From NCBI GenBank assembly GCA_012274445.1, contig JAAROD010000058.1, positions 124,001 through 188,000 on the forward strand: a DNA stretch of 64,000 nucleotides, written 5' to 3'. Numbering within the stretch: the first letter of the stretch is position 1; every line of letters starts with the position of its first letter. This DNA is from Sclerotiophoma versabilis. Lineage: Eukaryota; Ascomycota; Dothideomycetes; Pleosporales; Didymellaceae. The position numbers were made by a program, and so were the translations under genes. Under the pieces are notes generated by a model that saw only the letters and a list, made by a program, of their open reading frames with translations, did no database searches and had not been told where the DNA came from. Positions 33,528-44,740 of this stretch are shown here, one piece after another.

Positions 33528-34377
33528 GGACGAAAGGGATGGTGTATAAAACAGGAGGCAAGACGAAGCCACGGCGACAGGCGAGGATGAAGCGTGGATC
33601 CGTGTTCCCAAATCTTTTGACGTCGACGCGTTAACCGCGTTAGACAGGGGTCTAAGCGCGGCCCGGCTCGATGAGGCAACTTTCAAACACCATCGAAGAC
33701 CGGTCAGCACTACCACATGGTCCGTGTCTGGTTTGACGCACTGGTGAATGCACAACTTCAACACATCGTCTTGATACAAGGATGTTGTGAAGCAATTATG
33801 GTAAGTTTGTTGATACGAGGATGTTGTGAAGCAAGTCGGCAAGTTTATTAATACAAGAACTTTGTGAAGCAAGTTGGCAAGTTCATTGAAGACTATGTAC
33901 GGAAGTGGAGATGGTCCAGAGACTGCTACCTACTATGCTCAAAGCTCAGCATTGCAGAAAAAGAAGTCGACAAAGGCTGAAAACAAAACAAGTGGAAAAG
34001 CATCAGGGCGAAAGCACAAACGCCCGCTGTTAACGATTTGGTATATCCCAAGGCCTAGAAGCCAATGGCGCAATGCTAATCGTCAAGCAAAAATCATCAT
34101 GCAAATGCTAAACGATTGCATCGTTACAAACATACAACAGAATGCCGTCTCGGGTATCCGAAATACGAGTAGATGGCGCCTACTCGGGGTATCATCGAAA
34201 GGTGTCCTCTCCGTCGGCGAAATCAAATGCGAAACGAGGTGTTGTGTGGTGGTGAACCAAGTTGGAGGTGTATATCGTAGCGTCAGATCAGAAAGATTCA
34301 TAATTGTTCCGTGGCCGTAACTTCGTAGGTAAGATGGATGGGTTGAGGACATGTCGGGCTTGTCTCGCAGGAGAAGT
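33528..34377. other. Upstream region of the Mtf2-like gene, with a 39-bp tandem repeat
   Basis: 850 nt with no gene. Holds a three-copy tandem repeat (33772-33886) and the 3' flank of the zinc-finger gene. Confidence 0.55.
33772..33886. repeat. Three-copy tandem repeat, period about 38-39 bp
   Basis: Copies start at about 33772, 33811 and 33849. Each contains GATACAAG/GATACGAG-like sequence, then TTGTGAAGCAA and AAGTTTNTT. The copies differ at several bases, so the array is not recent. Confidence 0.8.
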
Positions 34378-36659
34378 TCAAGATCGGTTCTCGACAGCTT
34401 GGTGTTCACCGGTTGCGACAGCCACAAGTGCATCAAGTCGTCTCATGTCACTGGCGCCCTGCGGGGGTAATGGCTGACCAAACGTCACAGGCCCTCTCTC
34501 GGGCTCGCGCTGGGGTCGGTAGGTGGAGCTGGAGCTTGAGTTGGAGAGCGTGTGTCTGTGGTAGGATTGATAACCGTTATGTAGCGGATGCGGTCTGTCC
34601 ATGATTGAAGCTGGAGGTTTGTGTTCCTCCATATGAGCTCCTGGAGGGTGTGCCTCCACAAAACCATTGCTATGCACAATTGCAGGGTGGTATTCGCTCA
34701 TTGTAGTGTTGCCCGGGGTCGGAACACCTTCGCTACTGCTCGAGTCCTCAGGGGAGGTGCGCTGCATAGCTTGTACCGGTTGTGCGACGGGTTGGCTGAC
34801 GGGTCCATTGTACCAGGCCTGCCTCTTGTTCTTGCGCGGTGTAGTGGGTACTTCCTGAGAGCTACGTCCTGAATCAGCAGGATGGATTTGCTGTGGCTGA
34901 GGAACATGAGGCGGCTGTTGGTGGTTGAAGTAGGCGTGGGGTGCAGTCATAGGCCGTGTCGTAGCCGGTTGCCCGTTGAGAGGATGCTGCGACCACGACT
35001 CTCGCGGAGAGGCTGAGCCAGTTATGTCTAAGCGATTGATGCCCCTTTGCATAGTGTCCTCCCAAGACACACTCATGCGTTTCCTGTGACCGACACCTGG
35101 TAAGGGCTCGATTGGTGCATGGTATGTAAGGGGGCGTTGTGGTGCATCGGTGTGAGTAGGGCCTGGCGGAGGACGTGATAGTGCTGGTGGAGGAGGTGCA
35201 TAGTCAAAACTCTCGATACCCGGAAGCCTAGTTTGCGAAGCAGCGGGTTGTGATGTGTACGACGGCCGGTCAGCATCGGGCGTCTGATGGTAGCCAAGTC
35301 CACTGGTCGCCGGTCGAGGTCCAGTGTATGTTCCTGGGTGCCAGGTCCGTCTTCTCCAATCTGCATCTGCATTCGACTCTCTCCTCTGAGCGGGGAAATT
35401 TGAGACTACTGGACTGGCGTACACACTGCTTTGAGTCGAGAAAGTAGAGGCGGCAGAGGATTGTAGCGGAGACATGTATGGTGGGTGAGCCTGACCGGGT
35501 GGTCCCGAGAAAGGGTTGCTGTTAGACAAACGACGACCGGGTGGTGGACCAGCCCATGAAACCGGCCTGGAAGCTGTAGAAGCAGGTGATTGCATCGCCG
35601 AACCGAACTGTGCAGGGCTGCCCGCAATTCCGGAATAGGTGGTAGATGTGGGTGTCGTGGGTGCATTCGATTGAGAATCGTATTCGACGATTTGAGGGCC
35701 TGGACTACCCATGAGCGGTGGATTGTAGGCTTCCATGGTCTGAAGTGACAATCGTGCTCTCGCAGAATCGTCACTAGCCATGGCAAGAGGTGGAGGACGG
35801 CGTCGAGAATCGGGAGACTGTGCTACGCTCATGGCGGAGATGGTCGATGTAATACTCGAAGTCGAAAGGTTCCTGCTATGTCCTCTGCTGTGCCCACCCA
35901 TGCTTCCGAGCGTGTTCGCCCTGGAGCGAGGTCCGGGAGGCCTCACTCGGTCGGTCCTGATTTGTCTTTGGAATCTTGTGCCGGTGGCAGCAAGTGACTC
36001 TGCGGGGATATCTTCGTTTACATGGACAGTCTGGGCGTGTTGTCGAAGGTTGTCGAGTCGTGAGAAGCGTCGAGAGCAGTGACATTGGAAAGGGCGTTCA
36101 CCAGTGTGTTTACTGCTGTTGGTTAGCACGGAAGCATGGAAGGCTGGTTCCCAACGTACCGAATGTGCCTGGCCAGGTGCTCGCTTCGGGTAAAGCTCAG
36201 GTTGCATGGAGGAAACTCGGTGCAGAAGAAACGCTGGCCCTTCTTTTTCTTTGACGGCCTGCCACTTTCACTTGTCACACTCTCGTTGTCTGACCCGTCT
36301 TTATCGTCGTCGTCATCGCCGTCGACCATGTGCACATCTTCCGTCGTGTCGAGCGACTGCGTGGAGGCGTACGACTGGCCTCTACTCAGGTTGCTTTTGG
36401 TCGAAGGGGTCTCACTGAGGTCGCGAGAGGGTTCGAAGGGCGAGGAGGGCAAGGGCCGCTGGCCAGCAATGCCAATGAAGCTGTTGCGTGTGGGCGTCTT
36501 GAGGGAGGGGTCTTCTGGCTTGACGTCGTCGCCGGGCTTTGCGTTCTTCTGAAACCTCGCATCTGGTCGTGGGGTGGTGGGGGTCGTCTCTCCGCCAGAG
36601 CGTCCTGGTGGCGGTTCGGGCAGCGTCAGGGCAGTGTTGACTGCTTGGAAGCTCGACAT
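34378..36659 (-). CDS. C2H2 zinc-finger transcription factor, Usv1/Rgm1-like
   Basis: Two exons, 36659-36160 and 36112-34378, joined by a 47-nt intron lying between the two zinc fingers, encode 744 residues. Splicing restores HLARHIRKHTGERPFQCHC. Finger 1 (about 143-170) has cysteines spaced C-X5-C and finger 2 (about 171-195) C-X-C, each followed by a normal two-histidine helix (SFTRSEHLARHIRKH and RFSRLDNLRQHAQTVH). A basic run (PSKKKKGQR) before finger 1 could be a nuclear signal, preceded by an acidic stretch. The remaining 540 residues are Ser/Pro/Gln-rich and disordered, typical of fungal regulators. The finger helices resemble those of stress and carbon-response factors such as Usv1/Rgm1. 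Target genes are unknown. Confidence 0.83.
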
Positions 36660-39229
36660 GCTGGGCGGGTGCCGCAGCTGTAGGGTAAGAGCGGAGGGAC
36701 CCGTACGCCTGTCGAGCTGAGCACAGCCGAGGTCAAGGGGCCAAGGGTGCGTGTGATGGCAGCGGTTCGGGCGGGCGACAGCAGCACTGTGGACGGCAGG
36801 TGCACCGGTACGTGGAGGCAGGTGCAGGGGCTATTCGCGGGTGCGGGTGCGGGCACTGGCTGCCTGGTCTACCGTGGTTCGCACCTTCGGTGAGGCGGGA
36901 GCACGGAGGCTGAAACGGATATGATGACGAATGGCGAGCAGTGTCGTCGCAACATCCGGACGCAGCGCGTAGAGAGAGCAGCGGCAGGGCAGGAACAGCG
37001 GCTGCACAAGGACGGGCCCGCGGTGGCGGCAGGCGTGGTGAGTGCGCTGCGGGTCGAGGGCGGCGGCGGCGGCGAGGATGGGTGCGCGACGGATGCTCGG
37101 AGCTGGGTCGAGGGTCGAGGGATGCGATAAGGCGCAGAGGGCTGGCGCGGGAGGCCCCTCTCGAGCTCTGACGCGGACGACGCACGCAGCAGCAGGCACG
37201 AGCTGCGGTCAGTGGTGGGCGGTCAGCGGCGGGCGGTGGTGCTCGCACTGGGGTGCGTGGGCGGGGGAGGGCTGGAATGCGGCTCTCAGGCTCGGCTGGA
37301 GCTAGCACGGCTGCTGAAGCCAGGAAACAGTGTCGTGCAGGAGGCAGCGGGATTGGGGCCTTGCGCAGGACGAGCTGGACACCAAGGGCCCAACGCCAGA
37401 TTGTTCGCTGGAGGGGCTGGCAAGGCACGGACGGGCAGAGCTAGCGGCTTTGTCGCGCGCCCTGATGCTGGCCTGGCAAAGGGCTGGGGTTGAGCGTCCG
37501 ATCCGCCGCTGCCACCACCCGAGAACAGCTTGGTGAGATGTGGGATCTGCACCCAGCGCCCTCAGTCGCAGCCGTCGCTTGGCTGCAGTGGCCCCTCCTG
37601 CGCCTGCAAGCTTGCGCTGAGCACGCCTCGATGATGAGTGCGCGCTCACTCATCGCTCCCAGGCCCCCCCCGCCGCGCCCGAGCCATGGCCACGGCCGTT
37701 GCCATTCCTGCACGCCCCTTGTGCCAGGGCGCACGGCAGCAGCCAGCAGCCAGCAGCCAGCAGCCAGCAGCCAGCAGCAGCCAGCCTGCGCATGCACGCG
37801 GGGCCTCTGCGCGCTGTCTGCGCCCGGGATCCCTCTCTCGGCCATCGGCCCTTGCCTTGGCCGTGTCGTCTGCAGTAGACGAGTGCGGCCTCCACTGGCT
37901 GCCGGCCTGGCTGCCAGTGAGGCGTGCTCGACGCGGACATGGATGACGAAACCACAGCTCCCACTGCCGCGTCTCGCATGCATGACCGACTGCGCTTGCC
38001 ATGACTACCTTCGACTACGCCCACAAACGGCCCAGTCCATCCCAACAAATGGGCGCCGCCGCTGGCAGGAGAGCCGTAAGTAGACGAGCTGCTGCGACCA
38101 TGGCGTGAATCTCCCTAGCGAAGCTGACCCTTTCCCGACCCGGCAATTGGCTCACGCCCCCGGCTGCTGCAAGCTAGCAGCGTATACAAGCGCCGCTGCA
38201 AGGGCGTGCTCGACTATCCTCCCCACATCCACCTCTTGTACCTTCGTACCTTGCCGAAGCGAACGCTAGCAGCCGTGGTAGAGCCGGAGCTGCCATGAAA
38301 TCCATGCTCCCTCGCCGCGAGTCCAGCCGCGACTGTCGCAAACTCACTCTTGCATCCATCGCCCGCACACTCACCATGTCGCCTTGCAGACACGAGCGCC
38401 AAACTCGGATTGGCTGCCCTCTGCCCCGTCTTGCTACACGCGAGCCTGTAAAAGCGAAGCCAGACCTGGACGAGTCAAACGTTCCTGGCAGTCGAATCCG
38501 TGGAACACTATCACGAGCTAGTAGTCTGACCTCCGCTAACTCTTCCCGCGGTCATCTGATGGCCTTCTTTGACGCCTATCCAGGGCCATGTTCTCTGTCC
38601 ACACCATCTGCCGCCAACAAACTTTGCACACTTTCACCGTAATACTGACATACCATCGACTCCGTAACCATGACACCACGAAGTCAAGGTTGCAACCGTC
38701 CCAATCTTCATTCCTTACCGTACACGTACCATGTCAGAGTATCGCGGATGGCCTACGCAAGGAAACGCAGCCAGCAAGGTTGATGAAACACTTAGCGGAT
38801 AAGACAGCCACCGGCTCATGCAACCTCGCGTTAGCTGGCGAAACAAAGGCAGCCATCAGCCGCCATTAGCTGACCCGTGGTGGCCATGGCTGCATGGTGT
38901 TGACTTTGCAGACCTGGGCACTCTCAACCCGCCGACAGATGGGCCTGACATTCAAGCAGTGCAGCGGCACAGCTTCGCATAGCCTTCCAGACGGAGCTGG
39001 ATTCGAACTTGGTCTTCTCAACCTGGTTCGCAGCAACAGTAATGAATTGCATACTACTCCTATCCCCCACAACACCACACAGTCCGCACGGTCAAGCGAC
39101 AGAGCTGAACTTGATCTTGATGTTCCTGGGGATCCCCATCGGCAAAAAGCCGCCTTCTTCTTGCCGCTGAGGCCACAACGCCCGCAACTCTCGACGACAA
39201 AAAGACATCCCCGCATCAAAAATGTAGGC
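36660..39229. other. Gene-poor GC-rich region upstream of the zinc-finger gene
   Basis: About 2.6 kb with no convincing gene. From 36,700 to about 38,050 the DNA is visibly GC-richer than its surroundings, so many overlapping open frames appear in all frames, none with a family signature or splice-consistent continuation. A (CAGCAGC)n array sits at 37736-37784. The region may hold the long 5' UTR and promoter of the zinc-finger gene or a non-coding transcript. Confidence 0.45.
37736..37784. repeat. (AGCAGCC)n minisatellite, 7-bp unit
   Basis: About six to seven tandem AGCCAGC units, one slightly altered to AGCAGCAGCC. Confidence 0.85.
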
Positions 39230-39315
39230 AGGGCCGAACGAGAGTCGAACTCGTGACTTCGGGATTTACTGCTGATAAGCTGCAATCCTACACTCTACCA
39301 CTGAGTTACCGACCC
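39230..39315 (-). tRNA. tRNA-Cys (anticodon GCA), intron-containing
   Basis: On the minus strand GGGTCGG (39315-39309) pairs with TCGGCCC (39237-39231) as the acceptor stem with two G-T pairs. The D-arm is ACTC/GAGT with AGTGGTA between them. The T-arm is ACGAG-TTCGACT-CTCGT. The anticodon loop reads TTGCA(G), giving GCA, and an intron of about 14 nt follows position 37. The discriminator base is T (U73), as expected for cysteine tRNA. The anticodon stem TAGGA/TCCCG has one A-C mismatch and one T-G pair, so the exact intron ends are approximate. Internal A and B boxes are present in the D- and T-arms. Confidence 0.88.
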
Positions 39316-41565
39316 GGTTGGAAGATTTGCAGCTTCCAGGTTACTCTTGTGTAATGCCAATCTCCCAAAATTAATCATTTATATATTAAGCAATAATGCT
39401 TCACAACACTCTTCGCATTCTGTTCTCGACTCCCTTGTGTCAGATGAAACAATGGTTGGCAATGATGGGTATGGGCCATCGTATGTGTCAAAGCCCCGCA
39501 CGACAAACCTCAGCATGCATCTGCTGGCCCCACAACTCCTAATCACTCGACAACTCTAGAGATTATCTTGTTAACCAATACAAACGAGCGCATACAGGGC
39601 TTACTACAGCTCGCCTTGTCACTGCATTCATCACTTTGCAGCTTGCTACCTCAGCGCATATTCAACCCCTGTTCTCTTCTGGTTTCCCTCGAAGTGGGGA
39701 TGACGGCTTCCAGGGACAGACACATCTCATCAATCCGCGAACCACGACTAATCTTCTTGAACAAACAAATTACCATTATCTGGTAAGAGACAATTATTTG
39801 CGAGCCTCATGCTTATTGCAACCGCAATGTCATCAGAAAGTAACCCTTTGCAAAGTAACAGAAGAGACTAATCGTCCCACAGTCGCTGCTATTGCACAGC
39901 AGGAAACACCAACGATAAATCATCCAGGCATAGTACTGAAATAGCAATACTTGCAGGACGTTTCCCACTCAAACAACATATGAGTGAACGCAGACACAAC
40001 TCGAAAACAGTCTAAGCTCACCGAAAGAAGACAACCCTCCACACAGACACACGACCAGATAAACTCTACTTCCTTCACCTAACGCACCTGCACCAAGGCC
40101 AAAACTCTACTTCAGCTCACCCCTTGTATGCTGGAGACTTGACTGTACTCGCACAACCGCACGCGCAAACCCGAAGTTCCGTAGTACTGCGTTTCAAGAC
40201 CATGCATGCTAATGTTGTGGACCCATGACGAGCATCACTTTTCGCAGTGTGTAGAGTGTGACACGGCTTTTGCAACTTTTCGGCGTGCGCGACGAGCACT
40301 CTCAAGCTTTCGGTATCTTCCTTGACATGTGGCGACCGTCTCATACATGGCACTCATTCGGAGTACTCGATCGAGCTGGTCGGGTTTTTTTATGGTTCGA
40401 TAATATGAAGTGAAGTAAATTACAAGAGTGACAGTATTCAACCGCACAACCAGGGCTACTGGTTCTGGTGAGTGCACCGACTTGAACTGTCAAGACAGAT
40501 ATTAATTTTCGTTAATCAGGTTCTGCAAACTCTTATATCCCTGATATCGTAATGTCATCGTACCACACAACAACAGTCGCACGTCAGCCTTTGTAAGCCA
40601 TACGCTGTAGAAGTGAGTACCACCAACAGCAGCGTGTTTCTATTTGAATCGTAAGCCTAGAGATCTTTGGAAGGATTTCCAGATATTCTACCAATCAAGT
40701 GGAATTACTTGTAGTCTTTTGAAAGTGTATAATGTACCGCGTTATAACAGGGTGTAGGTTACATGTCTTCCAGTGAGAAAGAAAGAAAGAAATAAATAAA
40801 TATCATAAACACATAACCCGGAACGCCACGAATAAACCCTTTCCATGATTAAAAGAACTACCGAATGAGTCTACCCTTCTCCAAGCATCTATCTAATACT
40901 CATCTCTACTCCCATATAGTGAAGACCCACCCTCCAACCGGGAAACAGCTCAAGTCTCCAACCCAACCCAACCCAGTCTACTTAGTAGGATAACTTAAAA
41001 CACTGAAATTCTTGCTGTGACACATCTGCAGCGTAGCGCAGTGTTTAACAACCCCCTCTACATCGTCTCCATACACGCGAGCATCAGTGTTTCACCCTCA
41101 CCAGTGAGGAAATAAGTGTCTACCACGTAAAAGTAAAAGTAAAAATATACCAATCTAAATCCAACCACACATACAACTACAGCGAGACCCGACCAGCACA
41201 GCACGCACACGTGTATATTCGTGGATACACACGCATTACTACTCCCAGAGTAAAGATGGGGAATGCTGGTGTGTGTTTCTGTTAGTGCGGAGTGGATGGT
41301 GAGATGGGTCAAGTGAAGGGTTGAGTGCGTCTGGTGCTGTGGAAACGCGTCGCACATGATCGTGATGCAAGGTGATGTGTCAATCAAGCAGCAACCAAGA
41401 GAGCGGAAGGTGTCGTGGTCATTGTCATTACGGTTGTGTTCATTGATGCTCTTCATCGTCGTTCGTCTAGGTCAGGAGCTGGCTATGCCCGCATACCTGA
41501 TGTAGTGTACAGTGACATGCAGATGCTTTCGCCTCTTCCTCCCATCACGTCCTTCCTAATCTTCC
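39316..41565. other. Long intergenic region, no gene seen
   Basis: About 2.25 kb between the tRNA and RPN12. Several open frames of 60-130 codons lack homology signals or good splice partners. A short (GAAA)n/(TAAA)n stretch lies near 40780-40800. Part of the downstream end must be the RPN12 3' UTR. Confidence 0.45.
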
Positions 41566-42474
41566 TTACACAATCATCTCCAGATCACGAGCGTATCCCA
41601 GCGTGTTCTCGATGACCTGATCGCTTGTGACCAGGATGTCCTTGCTCTGATAGTCGTCCTCCTGCTGGGGGAAGTATATCCGTCCGTCCTTGACAACCCA
41701 GCCTGACTCGCGCGCAAAGTTGACAACGCTGCCCTCTGAGTCGAGGAACAGCAGGGACTTGGCGTCGGAGATGGGAATCGAGGGGTATGCGCGCTCGCTG
41801 CAGGAGGCGATCTCCTTGCGAATTGTGCCGATGAGGATCTGTTCGTCATCGTCAGCATGTCTGTCGTCCTGGGAACACACACAGCACCGTCTCGTTGATG
41901 GCAAACCGGACATGGTGGCATAGCTTACCTCGGAGAACATTCCAAACTCCTCGCTCGGCACCCTCTCGCTCTTTGTCTCACCCCACACCCTATCATAGCT
42001 TCCCTCCATGAGCGCCTGCTCCAGCCTTATCGGATACTGAATGAACTGGTCATCCTCAAGGCCCTTGCCCTCCTGCGCCGCCGCCACCTCCAGTGTCTCG
42101 AGCAGTGTGTGGAACCCGGCGTAGTCGCCCTCACTCAGCAGCAACAGCAGGTACAGCCCTGTGACTTTGCTGGCTTGGCTTCCATCTTTTGGCAGGGATG
42201 AGGCGGGCAAGGAGTAGAAGGGTTGTAATTGCTGGAAGTAGCGTGTGAAGGAGACGGTGTCTTTGAGGCGGATGGAAATGATGGCACCAAGCTCCAGTGT
42301 TTCGCGGGCGGCCTGGAGTTGCTTCTTTGGTGTCTTCTCTTGCGGAATCAGGGCGTTGAGCTGCAGAAGTGCCATCTTGGCTTTGGAGAGGAGCGTTGTG
42401 GCTTGCTGGTAGTTGCGCGACTGGAGCGTCTGGCGCAGGTGCTGGAGAGCGGAGTGTAGTTCTTTTTCGGCCAT
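41566..42474 (-). CDS. RPN12: 26S proteasome regulatory subunit Rpn12 (PSMD8)
   Basis: Two exons, 42474-41929 and 41838-41566, give 272 residues, close to the yeast length. The start is MAEKELHSALQHLRQTLQSR; the open frame continues upstream but that extension is Pro/Ser-rich and not conserved. The N-terminal helical repeats lead to DQFIQYPIRLEQALMEGSYD, and the PCI/winged-helix part contains ILIGTIRKEIASCSERAYPS and SLLFLDSEGSVVNFARESGW. The 90-nt intron (41928-41839) has a GTAAGC donor and no in-frame stop, so unspliced RNA would encode a 30-residue insertion. Removing it restores the conserved FGMFSE-ILIGTI junction. Rpn12 is a lid subunit of the 19S regulatory particle and is the last to join during lid assembly. 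Confidence 0.94.
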   Translation of the reverse strand: MAEKELHSALQHLRQTLQSRNYQQATTLLSKAKMALLQLNALIPQEKTPKKQLQAARETLELGAIISIRLKDTVSFTRYFQQLQPFYSLPASSLPKDGSQASKVTGLYLLLLLSEGDYAGFHTLLETLEVAAAQEGKGLEDDQFIQYPIRLEQALMEGSYDRVWGETKSERVPSEEFGMFSEVSYATMSGLPSTRRCCVCSQDDRHADDDEQILIGTIRKEIASCSERAYPSIPISDAKSLLFLDSEGSVVNFARESGWVVKDGRIYFPQQEDDYQSKDILVTSDQVIENTLGYARDLEMIV

Positions 42475-42946
42475 GGTGACGGGTGTCGTTTGTGGTTGTC
42501 TGATGAGCGAAGGTAGAGGAGATTTGGCTGCGAAGATGGGCGATGTGGCGTGTGGTAAGCTTGAAGATGTCGTCGTGTTTGTTGCGGCGGGCGGCGGTGG
42601 AAGCTTGGGCGGCGGTAGAGCGCCAAGACCCGATGATGTACTGAGCACCTCCACATGGGCATACGACATGCTGTAACCTTCGAACACGCGATTCCGAATA
42701 TAGGCCATGACTGCTGCAGTGTAAGGGACTTCAATCACAAAGAACACAAACACAATGGTTTCTGGATGTGGTCGAGACAATCTACATTGCTTCTTCCACG
42801 ATTGGTGCGGATGACCTGCATGGTCACACTGTCTCACTCAGAGGACAAGTCAGGCAACAAACAGCGCAAGCCGGCAGCCACTGGGGCGTTATGAAGCTGG
42901 TAAGGCTGACTTGTCTGTCATGACTTGCAGAAGAACCCAGATCTCG
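42475..42946. other. Spacer between RPN12 and SLD2
   Basis: 472 nt holding the RPN12 promoter and the SLD2 3' end. The minus-strand frame of RPN12 stays open here without conserved sequence. Confidence 0.45.
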
Positions 42947-44450
42947 TCATCTCCTACCAAATCTTCCTCTCGGTTTCCCACCATTCCCACCTTTACCCCT
43001 GATTTTCAATCTTTGATAGTTTGCATGTGCCGTAGCTGAGATCTTCCTCTTAACCTTCTCAACCACACCCTCTTTTTTCTCAGCGGGCTTAGCCGCTTGC
43101 TGCGCAGGCGCCTTACGCTTCTTCGCTGAATAAGAGACATCGCTCGCATAATCGGAATCATCCTCATTATCAGATAGCGCAGGCTCTATGTCTGCTTGTG
43201 CTTGAGTCTCTGGTACAGAGTTTGGCTCGGCATCCGAGCCTTCATCGTTGTACTGAAACTCTGGGACAGGCTTAGGCTTGATAGCATTTGGTCGCACTGG
43301 GGGCATCAGTATGCGTCGTCTCATTCATCGATATCTTGAACTTACTATTTGTGCGCCTCGTCTGTCTCTTTAGGCCCTTCTTCTTCCATACCTTTCTTGG
43401 CTTGCCACCAGGACCGACCTCTTCCTCCTCCTCTTCCTCTTCAGATTCTGAGCCACGATCAGGACCTAGCAGCATCTCTACTTGATTGTCCGTAACCTGA
43501 ATATGAGACACCCTTGGTCTGGCTGGTGCTGATATACCCTCCTCTTCCCTCTCCAACTCGCGCATGATGTCCGCCTCTTCGTCCAGCCTATCATCCTCTT
43601 CTTTCCGCATGTTCTGTATCATGGCGCTGAGACTTCTCACCATGCCTCTCCTCTTCCACGGTGCCGGACGCGGCGTGCTCTCATCTGTCTCCTCAATCCT
43701 GTCCAGCATATTATCTCTCCTCAGGAAGGCTGGAGTCGCAAGACCCTTCAGCGCAGAAATTGGTGTACCCTCCTCATCAAGCTTTATCTTTTTGGGTGTG
43801 ACGAACTGGTTGAAGAGGTTCCTCTTGGTAATCGACAGCGGCGTTCGTTCCCCTCTTATCCTCGATGCTGACGATGCTTCGCTCGCGGCTTCGGTATCTT
43901 TCTTCGTGGGCGTTTGGAATATGTTCGGTTCTATTTCACCGAATATGATTCGACGCTTGCTAGGTGTTTCTGCCGTAAGATTGTCAAAGAGTCCTAGCAC
44001 TATGCCATCTCGTTGTGGGGTAGGCCCAATGAACGCAGGTCCCTGAGGCGATAGGTACTTGTCCGCTACATCCGCTTCCTCTGCAGCTATTTCTTCTTCC
44101 CTCTTGCGCTTCAGCGGTGTGAGGACCGGGGCTTTCGGTGGTGCTTTGGGCGTTAGTTCGACATTGACGGTCTGTTTACGGCTCCTTGTTCGTTTCGATG
44201 GTGTTTGAGGGGCTGCTTTCATATGCGGCTGAGCTCGCAGCTTGTTGTACTCTTTGTATTTCTGTGCTATCCATAGTCAGTACAAGATCGAGTAGATCAA
44301 CCATGTCGCGCGCATACATATTATAGCATCGGCCTTGATATCCTCGCGTCCAGCTTTCTTGCCATCATGTTGCGCAGCAAACTGTTTCTCCCAGGCTTTC
44401 AGATCGTTTCGGAGTGCGTTGCAGCGCTGTTCAAGCTCTGTTATGCTCAT
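42947..44450 (-). CDS. SLD2: DNA replication regulator Sld2/Drc1 (RecQ4-like N-terminal domain)
   Basis: Three exons, 44450-44318, 44266-43346 and 43296-42947, with introns of 51 and 49 nt, encode 467 residues. Exon 1 starts MSITELEQRCNALRNDLKAW and, after splicing, gives EDIKADAIISQKYKEYNKLR, the Sld2 N-terminal signature that is shared with RecQL4. The middle contains many Ser/Thr-Pro sites (TPSK, TPKAP, TPLK, SPQG, TPQR, TPTK, TPIS, TPAF), as expected for a CDK-regulated protein. A conserved basic segment (KPRKVWKKKGLKRQTRRTN) follows an acidic run of Glu residues, and the C-terminus is strongly basic. Phosphorylated Sld2 bridges to Dpb11 to start DNA replication. The spacing to LPD1 upstream is 290 nt. 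Confidence 0.88.
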
Positions 44451-44740
44451 CGTGTGTTTTGTGGTGTTCAAGATGTTGGTTCAATGACGATGCGGAGGGC
44501 CGAATTGAAGAACGCGGGACGCGTCGCGCACGCGCAAAAGCTACAGGGGTCTTTCAGCCCTACCACTTGCTAACCACTTTAACATCATGCACATTCTAGC
44601 TTTTCAACGACCTTGCATTCTTTCGAACAAGCATTGCATCAGATATATTACAGGATACTATTCACAACTCCCCGCTCGAGAGCTCGATAAATCATGCCGC
44701 TGATGCTAAAAGAAAACCCCATGCCAAAGAAACCGGGAAT

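Noticed and set aside
33528..33872. 115-codon N-terminal extension of the Mtf2-like frame
   Set aside because: Passes through the tandem repeat, is not conserved in character, and the downstream ATG begins a good mitochondrial presequence.
36733..37428. Several 100-230-codon frames in the GC-rich island
   Set aside because: All are Arg/Ala/Pro/Ser-rich, overlap in several frames and have no domain or splice continuity; expected by chance in GC-rich DNA.
38990..39030. TTCGAA motif resembling a tRNA B-box near the tRNA-Cys gene
   Set aside because: Flanking bases do not form a T-stem and no acceptor or D-arm could be placed.
42475..42837. N-terminal extension of Rpn12
   Set aside because: Pro/Ser/Thr-rich and outside the family length; the ATG at 42474 gives the normal size.
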